Below are positions 1-7,368 of a stretch of DNA of 64,000 nucleotides, one piece after another (the stretch's first letter is position 1; each line of letters starts with the position of its first letter). The stretch is from CAWBOY01 sp963790585. GTDB taxonomy: Bacteria; Planctomycetota; Planctomycetia; Gemmatales; Gemmataceae. Location of the stretch: contig CAWBOY010000003.1 in NCBI GenBank assembly GCA_963790585.1, forward strand, positions 62,001-126,000, given 5' to 3'. The translations under genes were made by a program, and so were the position numbers. The notes below the pieces were generated by a model that did no database searches, was not told where the DNA came from, and saw only the letters and a program-made list of their open reading frames with translations.

Positions 1-384
1 ACAGGCACCATCCACCAGCCGCCGCCGATCCATCAGACTTTCGAGGCAACCGGTTTCGTGATTTGCACCTTCGCGCCACGGCTGCTCGATACGCATCCCG
101 AGGCGATCAAGGTTCCCTATGCCCATTCCAACGTCCAAGCGGACGAGGTGCTCTACTACGTCCGCGGCCAGTTCGGCAGCCGTCGCGGCGTCGAAGTGTC
201 GTCGTTTACGCTTCACCCACGCGGCATACCGCACGGCCCGCACCCGGGAACGATCGTCGCCAGCAAAAACGTGACGCGCACCGACGAGTTGGCTGTAATG
301 GTGGATACGATGCGGCCGTTGCAGCTCACGCGCCAAGCGGTGGAAATGGACGATCCGGCCTATCCGATGAGTTGGCTGGAGTAA
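1..384 (+). CDS. hmgA: Homogentisate 1,2-dioxygenase, C-terminal part
   Basis: This is the C-terminal 127 residues of homogentisate 1,2-dioxygenase, which opens the ring of homogentisate to maleylacetoacetate in tyrosine and phenylalanine catabolism. The gene runs off the left edge in frame 1. The family's Fe(II) site is visible: the His and Glu of the YAHSN...DEVLYY segment (about residues 40-53 of the fragment) and the His of the later PHGPHPG segment. The ending DDPAYPMSWLE is typical of the family. The stop codon overlaps the first base of a palindromic repeat that probably terminates the transcript. No other gene of tyrosine degradation is in view. Confidence 0.93.
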   Translation, partial: TGTIHQPPPIHQTFEATGFVICTFAPRLLDTHPEAIKVPYAHSNVQADEVLYYVRGQFGSRRGVEVSSFTLHPRGIPHGPHPGTIVASKNVTRTDELAVMVDTMRPLQLTRQAVEMDDPAYPMSWLE

Positions 385-483
385 GAGCCTCTCCGAAAAA
401 GGGAGGGGACGGGCACCATTGTGCGCAGCACCCTTCGGGCCCTTCGGGCAATGGTGCCCGTCCCCTTTTTCGGGAGAGGCTCT
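384..483. repeat. Palindromic repeat family A, intact copy
   Basis: This is a 100-bp near-perfect palindrome. It opens with AGAGCCTCTCCGAAAAA, has a stem containing GGGCACCATTG paired with CAATGGTGCCC, and closes with TTTTTCGGGAGAGGCTCT. The loop holds AGCACCCTTCGGGC. It starts at the hmgA stop codon, so it may act as a terminator. A second copy near 37.6-39.7 kb has the same architecture with paired substitutions in the stem and is split by a group II intron. Confidence 0.85.
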
Positions 484-535
484 AAGCGCGAACTATCTTG
501 TCAGACGCGCTGTCCAAGGTATAATGCCGAAGGAT

Positions 536-610
536 GGTGGGTGTAGCTCAGCTGGTTAGAGCGTCAGATTGTGGATCTGAATGTCGGGGGTTCAAGTCCC
601 CTCACTCACC
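536..610 (+). tRNA. tRNA-His (anticodon GTG)
   Basis: The cloverleaf is complete. The acceptor arms GTGGGTG and CACTCAC pair with one G-U. The D-arm is GCTCAGCTGGTTAGAGC, the anticodon stem-loop is CAGATTGTGGATCTG with anticodon GTG, and the T-arm contains GGTTCAAGTCCC. The extra G at position -1 opposite C73, diagnostic of tRNA-His, is present at 536 and 610. No CCA is encoded. Confidence 0.95.
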
Positions 611-619
611 CTTGATGCA

Positions 620-653
620 AATAGCCACAAGTCTCTTACTTGTGGCTATTTTT
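620..653 (+). terminator. Intrinsic terminator after tRNA-His
   Basis: The stem ATAGCCACAAG pairs with CTTGTGGCTAT around a short loop and is followed by TTTTTG. It lies 10 bases after the tRNA, a classic rho-independent arrangement. Confidence 0.85.
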
Positions 654-663
654 GTTTCAGGCC

Positions 664-796
664 TCATTTCTCCTTGTCCTCCAAATTAAATTGATGCAGC
701 AGCCGATGGACGACTGGCGTAAACAGGATACCTGCGGCCAGAATCACTGCCACGCCGCTTTGGAGGGCATGCAGGCCCGAGCAAATTTTGCCGCCC
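664..796 (-). pseudogene. Truncated copy of the channel-like membrane protein gene
   Basis: The last 40 or so codons match the C-terminus of the intact gene at 4689-5060, sharing the ILAAGILFTPVVHRLLHQFN segment; the DNA is roughly 85% identical by eye. Homology stops around 796, just before the ISAs1 insertion. The DNA beyond the element at 2077 does not continue the gene, so the copy was already truncated when the element landed. The reading frame formally extends to 861, but its first 20 or so codons are element sequence. It is most likely a non-functional remnant of a tandem duplication. Confidence 0.75.
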
Positions 797-804
797 CGAC
801 GTAG

Positions 805-2066
805 CAGGGCAATCGCATCTAAACGCCTGTTCATTATTGGCTGTTCAGTTGTCAGGGACAAGGTTACTGCGAATGATTCTGGTGGAACGTACCCGTTTCA
901 CGGAGGAAAAGACTCATGGCGCAGACCCAAGCAACCCCCTTTCTTGCCGCTTTTGCCCAGTTGCAGGATCCACGCATCAACCGTACCAAGCATCACCGAC
1001 TGCTGGACATCCTCTTCATCGCCCTGTGCGCTGTCGTCAGCGGCGCCAACGATTGCGTGGCCATGGAAAAGTTCGCCAAGAGCAAGCGCGTCTGGCTCGA
1101 AAAATTCCTGGATCTGCCCGACCGCGTGCCGTCGCATGACACCTTCGCTCGTGTGTTCGCCGCCCTGGATGGCAAAGCCTTTGTCGAGTGTTTTCTGAGC
1201 TGGGTGACCAGCCTCGAACGGAGTACGTCCGGCCAGGTGGTGGCCATCGACGGCAAGACGGCTCGTGCGACGTTGGATCGAGCCAAGAGCAAGCATCCGC
1301 TTCATGTCGTTAGCGCCTGGGCCACGGAGAACCAATTGCTTTTGGGTCAGGAAGTGGTCGATGACAAATCCAATGAGATCACAGCGATTCCTAAACTGTT
1401 GGAGGTGTTGGAATTGACGGGAGCGATTGTGACTTTGGATGCCATGGGATGTCAGAAAGAGATTGCCAGCAAGATACGAGAAAAGGGAGCCGATTATGTG
1501 CTGGCGGTGAAAGGGAATCAGGAGCATTTGGAGCAGGACATCGTGGAGGCGTTTGCCGCCGTGGACGAGGGTCGTAGCACGGCAACGGTGCAAACGCACA
1601 CGGAGCAGGACAAGGGGCACGGTCGCTTGGAAACGCGCTGGACGCAGACGATGGCGGTACCCAAGACGTTGCGTCATCAGGAGGATTGGCGGGATCTGGT
1701 GAGCATCGCCCGTTGCACGCGTAGCTACCAGGAGGGTGGAGTGGAGAAGTCGGAGGTGCGTTATTTTATAAGCAGCCTGCAACCCAAGGCGAAGCAGATG
1801 GCGGGAGCGATACGGAGTCATTGGGGAGTGGAGAATGGCTTGCATTGGGTGTTGGACATGTATTTTGCGGAGGATCGCAATCGTGCTCGGACGGGCCATG
1901 CGGCAGGGAACCTGGCGTTGTTACGACGCTGGGTCATCTCGTTATTGCGGCAGGACGAATCGACCAAAGGCGGCATCGAGAAGAAGCGCTTGCAAGCAGG
2001 CTGGAACGACGAAACGCGCGAGGCCATTCTTGGCCTTTTTATGGGGGATTAGATGCGATTGCCCTG
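805..2066 (+). mobile_element. ISAs1-family insertion sequence, complete
   Basis: The element is 1262 bp long. It is bounded by perfect 18-bp inverted repeats (CAGGGCAATCGCATCTAA at 805-822, inverted at 2049-2066) and flanked by a perfect 10-bp target duplication CCCGACGTAG (795-804 and 2067-2076). The family usually makes 8-10 bp duplications. Intact ends, duplication and transposase indicate a recent insertion that may still be mobile. Confidence 0.95.
916..2052 (+). CDS. ISAs1-family (H-repeat-like) DDE transposase
   Basis: The 378-residue protein has the usual length for the family and is uninterrupted. The N-terminal region (about residues 10-90) is the DDE_Tnp_1-associated domain, with the pattern LQDPR..RTKHHRLLDIL. 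The catalytic acidic residues are visible as VAIDGKT (first Asp, about residue 112), VTLDAMGCQ (second Asp, about 175) and HWGVENGLHWVLD (Glu, about 310). The start is the ATG after GGAGGAAAAGACTC, a good ribosome binding site. The stop codon lies inside the right inverted repeat, as is common in compact insertion sequences. Confidence 0.95.
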   Translation: MAQTQATPFLAAFAQLQDPRINRTKHHRLLDILFIALCAVVSGANDCVAMEKFAKSKRVWLEKFLDLPDRVPSHDTFARVFAALDGKAFVECFLSWVTSLERSTSGQVVAIDGKTARATLDRAKSKHPLHVVSAWATENQLLLGQEVVDDKSNEITAIPKLLEVLELTGAIVTLDAMGCQKEIASKIREKGADYVLAVKGNQEHLEQDIVEAFAAVDEGRSTATVQTHTEQDKGHGRLETRWTQTMAVPKTLRHQEDWRDLVSIARCTRSYQEGGVEKSEVRYFISSLQPKAKQMAGAIRSHWGVENGLHWVLDMYFAEDRNRARTGHAAGNLALLRRWVISLLRQDESTKGGIEKKRLQAGWNDETREAILGLFMGD

Positions 2067-2137
2067 CCCGACGTAGCCCGTCCGACGATTCCCATTATTG
2101 ACAAACATGGTGTAATCGTCCGCGAAAGGAGGTGGCC

Positions 2138-2263
2138 ATGTCCACGCGTAAACAACGCGACCCCGCAAAGAGCAATTCTGGCAGCGGGTCTTGCAACAGT
2201 GGCATCACAGCAGCATGGCCATGCGCCAATTCTATCGGCGTCACAACGTCTCCGAACCTAGAG
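2138..2263 (+). pseudogene. Remnant of an IS66-type accessory transposase gene
   Basis: One frame encodes an EQFWQRVLQQWHHS..MAMRQFYRRHNVSEP pattern. This resembles the N-terminus of the small IS66-family protein that begins with an FW...L..W..SG.T...FC..H..SEP motif. An ATG with a GGAGG upstream (2138) lies in a different frame, so a frameshift separates start and body. After about residue 38 the similarity ends. It is debris of an older insertion next to the ISAs1 element. Confidence 0.55.
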
Positions 2264-2397
2264 CGATTCACGGAAGCTTTGCACAACTTGAGTGTTGCCT
2301 GTCGCCCTGCCAAAGAGGGCCTTTCGCGGAGCGAATGGTAACAATAAGTGCATGGAATTGCGGCGCGGCTCCCCAGATCCTTAAGTCGGAGCATATG

Positions 2398-2498
2398 GTA
2401 CCATGCCCACAGTTGCGTGGGCATGTTGGTATCGTAATGAGTAGAAGCGCTGCCAAGCGCTTCTACTCTCATGCCCACGCTTGCGTGGGCATGGCACA
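2398..2498. repeat. Repeat family B: triple hairpin, copy 1
   Basis: Three successive hairpins occupy about 100 bp. The two outer ones are built on ATGCCCAC..TTGCGTGGGCAT (2402-2425 and 2469-2494). The central one pairs GTAGAAGCGC with GCGCTTCTAC (2441-2466). The spacer GTATCGTAATGAGTA recurs in copy 2 at 4546-4660. The 2264-2397 interval holds nothing else recognisable. Confidence 0.8.
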
Positions 2499-2612
2499 TA
2501 GACTGTCGTATCCAATCCGAGAGCGAACCGCTCTAATTTTCAGGCCCGGCGGCGTACGCTAACGCAACGCGTCAGAAAAGGCATCACATCAGGTCAGAAA
2601 AGGTGTCAAGAA

Positions 2613-2735
2613 CGAATGCCATTAAGATAAGGGAAAAAGCCTGATATTCGTGGCTTTGGGCATAGCGAGCAGCCCAGTTTTATTGGGTTTTCGCAAGCCC
2701 CAAGGCCAGACCTTTCCTTATCTTAATGGCATTCG
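2613..2735. repeat. 123-bp MITE-like inverted-repeat element
   Basis: A perfect 20-bp inverted repeat bounds 83 bp of non-coding DNA: CGAATGCCATTAAGATAAGG at 2613-2632 and its complement at 2716-2735. It could be a miniature transposable element or a solo-end derivative of an insertion sequence. No target duplication is obvious. The GTCAGAAAAGG motif occurs twice just upstream (from about 2571 and 2593). Confidence 0.6.
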
Positions 2736-2887
2736 GGCCCGACATCTTTTCTGGGCCCATTGCACCCTGCCCGCCGAGCAGGTCACGCACTACCCCGCGA
2801 TCTTGACAGGCGGATTAGCAAGGATATATTACGTGGAACCTCCGAAATTGGGGTGATATCCGTATTAGCCCTATGAGTTGATGTATC

Positions 2888-4528
2888 ATGGCCCATCGCA
2901 TCTGCTGTCCTGAGTGTGATACTACATACTACCTAAAGCAGGAACTTAGCGGTAAAACGGTGCGGTGTAAGAAGTGCAAGACGTCGTTTGAAGTGACGCC
3001 GATTCCTAATACCCAAGAACTTTGGAAAAACATTGCAGATCGATCAGCTTGCTATCCCAAGACTTCGACCAATCGGGCAATGGAAGCTCAAGATGTTAAA
3101 CAAGGTCAAAGACGTGTCGATAATGGGGCTTCCTTCCGCTTTACACTCACTCATGTGTTCGCAGGGGCCGGAGCTCTTGTAGCCGTTACAATTTGTCTCA
3201 CTGTTCTAATTGTAAAACAAAGCAGTTCACCAACGGATACAAAGCCCCTGGAAAAGCAAGCAATCGAAGAACCTTTGGAGAAATCGCGAACAAGAGAAGT
3301 ACAGCAATCGAAGCCTTCTGAACGTCAAGTATCACCTACGCCTGACGCGAACGATCAAATCGTCAGCAACACCGACGCGAAAAAAGAGCATTCGCGAGCA
3401 TCTTCCGCAGAACCCCAAAAGACGGAGTCAGCTCCGTTAGGAAGCAATTCGCCGAACGTACGCACTTCGACGTCGTCCAAAGATTGGCTTCTTGAACCGG
3501 ATCCAGCCGCGGAAGAGGCAATATTACCTTCCGAAGCGGCAGGATCCGTGCCTCTTCTCAGTAATTTCGATAGAGTTATTTTCCCTCCGCGTTTATCCCC
3601 ATTTATAATTATTGATCGTTTAACTCTTAGCCCGAAAGGCCCCAAAGATAAAGCATATGAGGTTTGGGACCTACGGACGATGAATAAAGCGGGAGTGTAC
3701 ATTCCACCAAGCTTTGTCGCCCGAAAGTCCAATATAAGTGTGGACGGCAAGTTGTTGGCATTGGAGTCTACACCCAGCTACGCCAAACCTTTACCGATTC
3801 CTTTCGTCGAGATTTGGTCCGTCGGAATTTCCCCTCAGCTAGTTGCTCATATCGACATAGATCATGAACGAGGCAAATTTCCAAGTATAAACTGGTTTGA
3901 TTTTGTGGGAAATGATAAACTAATTGTAAACCAACAAGTAAGCACTGCGGATATAAAGGTGCAGAATCGCGTGCAAATTTGGGATATTAAAACTAAAGTC
4001 AAAGCGTGTCAGTTTTTCACTCCGGCGCCACGTTGTTCCGCATTAAGCAATAATGGAAAATATCTCGCCGTTTCTGTTGATAAAGAAGCTAACGTTTTGA
4101 TTTATGAAACGTCAACAGGTAAATTAGTCGAGCAACTTTCAATCCCGGGAAAGGGTTTTGGCACACAAATTGCTTTTTCTGCAGATGGAATATCCCTCTT
4201 CTCCGGGGATGACAGTCGAATAGTTTGTTGGGACGTGACAAATGGCAAACTTAGGGCAGATTATCAATTCAGCAAGCATTTAAATACTCTCATTAATAGA
4301 AAAATGGGCTGTGAGGGGAACACGATCGAGTGGCTGAGCGATAGTTCCGGCTGGGTCGCCTATGGCCAGCTTCTCATTGATGCAGAAAAAGGCCGTATTA
4401 TCAAGAAGTTAAACCTTCCTTCGGCTTATGACCACACCTCACGTCGTCTCTTTGGTCAATCCAAATTAGCTCATGTTAAGGTTCTGGCGCCCAATCACAG
4501 GGAATTGGTTATTGAGAATGTTCGGTAA
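2888..4528 (+). CDS. Zinc-ribbon, single-TM, WD40-like propeller protein
   Basis: The protein has 546 residues. Residues 1-40 form an MJ0042-type zinc ribbon with two CxxC pairs (CPEC and CKKC). A membrane segment follows at about residues 83-105 (HVFAGAGALVAVTICL). A Lys/Glu/Ser-rich linker runs to about residue 215. The C-terminal 320 residues show repeated WDxxT..K and SxDGxxL-type strands, which suggests a WD40-like beta-propeller. Planctomycetes use this layout for large membrane-anchored proteins with the propeller outside. The function is unknown. The base composition is clearly more AT-rich than its neighbours, and family B repeats lie on both sides (2398-2498 and 4546-4660), which suggests horizontal arrival. 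Confidence 0.75.
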   Translation: MAHRICCPECDTTYYLKQELSGKTVRCKKCKTSFEVTPIPNTQELWKNIADRSACYPKTSTNRAMEAQDVKQGQRRVDNGASFRFTLTHVFAGAGALVAVTICLTVLIVKQSSSPTDTKPLEKQAIEEPLEKSRTREVQQSKPSERQVSPTPDANDQIVSNTDAKKEHSRASSAEPQKTESAPLGSNSPNVRTSTSSKDWLLEPDPAAEEAILPSEAAGSVPLLSNFDRVIFPPRLSPFIIIDRLTLSPKGPKDKAYEVWDLRTMNKAGVYIPPSFVARKSNISVDGKLLALESTPSYAKPLPIPFVEIWSVGISPQLVAHIDIDHERGKFPSINWFDFVGNDKLIVNQQVSTADIKVQNRVQIWDIKTKVKACQFFTPAPRCSALSNNGKYLAVSVDKEANVLIYETSTGKLVEQLSIPGKGFGTQIAFSADGISLFSGDDSRIVCWDVTNGKLRADYQFSKHLNTLINRKMGCEGNTIEWLSDSSGWVAYGQLLIDAEKGRIIKKLNLPSAYDHTSRRLFGQSKLAHVKVLAPNHRELVIENVR

Positions 4529-4545
4529 TAAGGTTGCTTCTCATT

Positions 4546-4660
4546 GGGTGCCATGCTCACGCTTGCGTGGGCATGGCGGTATCTTGATCGTAATGAGTAA
4601 ACGGCACTGCCAAGCACTTCTCTGCTCTCATGCCCACGCAAGCGTGGGTATGGCACCCAT
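4546..4660. repeat. Repeat family B: triple hairpin, copy 2
   Basis: The order matches copy 1 at 2398-2498: an outer hairpin with GCTTGCGTGGGCATG, a spacer ATCGTAATGAGTA, a degenerate central hairpin around CACTGCCAAGCACTTC, and a second outer hairpin ATGCCCACGCAAGCGTGGG. It closes with TGGCACC, which complements the opening GGTGCCA. It lies just after a stop codon, so it may terminate transcription. Confidence 0.8.
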
Positions 4661-4688
4661 GCGATTGGCGTTGCTTATCGCTGCACCC

Positions 4689-5060
4689 TCATTTCTCTTT
4701 CTCATCATCCAAATTAAACTGATGCAGCAGCCGATGGACGACTGGCGTAAACAGGATGCCCGCGGCAAGAATCACGGCCAGGCCGCTATAGAGGGCGTAT
4801 AGGCCCGCGAAGAGTTTGCCGCCCCAGGTTTTCGGCGGGTCGAGCGGCCCCATTCCGGAGAGGATCATCGACGCGTTGGCGAAGGCGTCGATCCAGGCCA
4901 AGCCTTCGTAGTAATGGTAGCCGACCATACCGGCGAACAAAGACAACAAGATCAGAGCCGAAGCCACAGCGCCGCTCAGTGCCACGCGCCTAGCGAAGGC
5001 CTCGCGGCTCAGGAGCGGTTCATATTTCGTTTCGAGAGCGAAGCGACGGTGTCTTTTCAA
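4689..5060 (-). CDS. Two-TM potassium-channel-like membrane protein with altered filter
   Basis: The protein has 123 residues: a charged N-terminus, TM1 at about residues 28-50, a pore-loop-like segment, TM2 at about 85-108 and a charged tail. The FANASMILSGMGPLDPP segment followed by W.GKLFAGLYALYSG matches the pore-and-inner-helix pattern of two-TM ion-channel (Ion_trans_2) proteins. However, the TVGYG selectivity filter is replaced by LSGMG. Potassium selectivity is therefore doubtful, and a structural role is possible. The start lies 20 bp after the dehydrogenase stop at 5080, so it may be the last gene of the hydroxyproline operon. A truncated paralogue lies at 664-796. Confidence 0.65.
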   Translation of the reverse strand: MKRHRRFALETKYEPLLSREAFARRVALSGAVASALILLSLFAGMVGYHYYEGLAWIDAFANASMILSGMGPLDPPKTWGGKLFAGLYALYSGLAVILAAGILFTPVVHRLLHQFNLDDEKEK

Positions 5061-5079
5061 GAATGCTCCTTGTTTTTAC

Positions 5080-6337
5080 TCAAAAGCGCGTCACAGCATA
5101 GGGCGCCGTGTCGAGGTGCGGCGTCGCGCCGTCGTCGAGAAGCTCGGCGACCAGCTTCCCGGTCGCGGGAGCCATCGACAGGCCGAGCATGTTGTGGCCG
5201 GCCGCGAGGATGACATTCGACGACTTTGGCACCCGGCCGATGATCGGCAGACTGTCGTAAGTCATCGGCCGCCAGCCGTACCATTCTTCTTCCACAGGTT
5301 CACAGCTCGGCTCATGCAAATAATGCGTGGCGACTTTGCCGCAACAGGTCGAGGCGGGTTCGGTTGAGCGTCGTGTCATAGCCGGCGAATTCCATGGTCG
5401 AGCCGATGCGGTAGCCGGTCTGCATAGGAGTGATCGCGACACGATGCTCCTCGAAGATCATCGGATAGGTCGGGCAACGGCCGGGCCGGGGCATGGTGAT
5501 CGAATAGCCTTTGCCGGGCTGGATCGGCACTTTGCAGTGGAGATGCTTTCGCAGCAACGGCGTCCACGCTCCGGTGGCGACGACGAAGGCTTCAGCGGCC
5601 AGTTCGCCTTGGGATGTGGCCACGGCACGCGCCAGCCCGTTGTCCTCGATGAGGCCGTTCATCGTACATTGCTCACGGATTTCGACGCCGCGCGCTTCGA
5701 GAACGCGGCGCCAAGAGGACATCAAGCGATCAGGCCGTAGATGGGCATCATTTTTGTAAAGCCAGCCGCCCGCCAAGCCAGGCTTGAGCGCTGGCTCCAG
5801 GTCGGCCAAGGCAGCGCTGTCGTAGCGCTGCGCGAATAGCTGGAAATGTTCACCGAGCATTTTGTCGGTCGCGGCGTAATGCTCCATCGCCGCGGCGGTC
5901 TGAAAGACGAAGAGAAGTCCGCGCGTCTGCCATTCGCAGTCGAGCGGCTCGGTGCGCATCAGCTCGGCGTAGAGTCGGCGCGAGGAATCGAGCAACGCCT
6001 GGATCGCATGGCCTGCGGCGAGCATGTCGTGGGTGTTGCAGCGCCGCGCAAAGCGAAAAAGCCAGCTCCAGAGATCGAGCGAAAAGCGTGGCTTGACATA
6101 AAACGGCGACTCGCGCGACAGCATCGAACGCAGCGCCATGCCGATCGCGCCGGGCGCGGCCAATGGCAAGACGTGGCTTGGGCAGACGTAACCGCAGTTG
6201 CCATGCGAGCAACCGCCGCCGAATGTGCCTTGATCGACAACCGTGACGCGCCAACCTGACTTCGCGAGGTAATAGGCCGACGCCGCCCCGATGACACCTC
6301 CGCCGATGATGACGACGCGGCCTCCTGCCTGACTCAT
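5080..6337 (-). CDS. D-hydroxyproline dehydrogenase-like FAD oxidoreductase (frameshifted)
   Basis: This is a DadA-type flavoprotein. In this setting it probably oxidises cis-4-hydroxy-D-proline to pyrroline-4-hydroxy-2-carboxylate. The N-terminus carries the dinucleotide-binding motif GGGVIGAASAYYLA (residues 10-25), and the C-terminus has the DSLPIIGRVP and GHNMLGLSMAPATGK motifs of the DAO family. The frame is broken near 5330: residues up to LDLLRQ are in one frame, and KVATHYLHEP onward in another. The joined length of about 419 residues equals the family norm, so a sequencing indel is likelier than a dead gene. Its start overlaps the epimerase stop (ATGA at 6334-6337), which implies translational coupling. 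Confidence 0.85.
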
Positions 6338-7291
6338 GCTCGTATTCCCATCTTAAATGGATCTTTGTCGTCGAGAATCAAGGTCGAGTCGGCACAGATA
6401 TAGGCCGAGCCGGTGATAGACGGAATGATCTGCTCCCCCGCCAGCCGCACCGATCCCTCGAAGACGCTGCCGAGGATGCTTTCCTGGCGCCAGATTTGGC
6501 CCTCGCGCAGCTTGCCGTCGGCATAAAGGCAAGCGAGCTTCGCACTCGTGCCGGTGCCGCAGGGCGAGCGATCATAGGCCTTGCCCGGGCAGAGGACGAA
6601 GTTGCGGCTATCGTTGCCCGGATCGCGCGGCGGACCGAATAGCTCGATGTGGTCGATCTCGGCGCCATCTGTGCCCGTTATCCCGGAACGCACGAGAGCC
6701 TGGCGGATGCGCCAGGTGACATCGGTGAGGTGTTCGACGTTGGCTAATTGTAGGTCCTGTCCGCTGTCGCCGACGAGAAAGAACCAATTCCCACCCCAGG
6801 CGACATCGCCGCTGACCGGCCCGATGCCCTCGACCTGAACCGTCACATTCTTGGCAAGACGATAGCTCGGCACATTCTCGAGACGGACGCTGTTGCCGCC
6901 GTCGTAGTGGAAGCGGATGACGCCGACAGGTGTGTTCGAGCTTGTGTTCTCCCGAGGAAATGCGACCGATATGGGCGAGGGTCACACCGACGCCGATCGT
7001 GCCGTGGCCACACATGCCGAGATAGCCGACATTGTTGAAAAAGATGACGCCGGCGACGCAGCTGGGATCGGTCGGCTCACAAAGCAGGGCGCCGACGACG
7101 ACATCGGAGCCGCGCGGCTCGTTGACGACGGCGGAACGGAACGTGTCGTGATGGCGCTGAAACAGAGTGCGCCGGTCGGCGAGGCTACCGCTGCCAAGAT
7201 CCGGGCCGCCGGCGATGACCACGCGCGTCGGCTCGCCGCCGGTGTGCGAATCGATGACATGGATGCGAGCGGGGGACATGATTTGACTCAT
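6334..7291 (-). CDS. 4-hydroxyproline 2-epimerase (proline racemase family, frameshifted)
   Basis: This ProR-family enzyme converts trans-4-hydroxy-L-proline to the cis-D isomer. Both catalytic cysteines are present, in MCGHGTIG and DRSPCGTGTSA. Two Cys fit an epimerase; the related trans-3-hydroxy-L-proline dehydratase has Thr at the second position. SHTGGEPTRVV near the N-terminus is the family signature. One extra base near 6940 (CTCGAACACACC where CTCGAAACACC would keep frame) moves the rest to another frame. Corrected length is about 319 residues, as expected. It is the middle gene of the cluster, between deaminase and dehydrogenase. Confidence 0.9.
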
Positions 7292-7298
7292 TGTTATT

Positions 7299-7361
7299 TA
7301 TATAGCCCCCGGCTTGCCGGGGGTTTTCTTACTCACCCCCGGCAAGCCGCGGGCTATATAA
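7299..7361. repeat. Palindromic repeat family C, copy 1
   Basis: This is an inverted repeat with arms TATATAGCCCCCGGCTTGCC and GGCAAGCCGCGGGCTATATA around a short TTTTCTTACTCA-type loop. It sits between the epimerase start and the deaminase stop, inside the presumed operon. The second copy at 11689-11750 differs by paired changes in the stem. Confidence 0.8.
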
Positions 7362-7368
7362 AAACGGA

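Noticed and set aside
898..1899. Minus-strand frame of 333 codons over the ISAs1 transposase
   Set aside because: It is antisense to an intact transposase and has no family match.
2398..4660. CRISPR-like repeats around family B and the other palindromes
   Set aside because: Copies are few, widely spaced and palindromic over their whole length, with no regular spacers and no cas genes.
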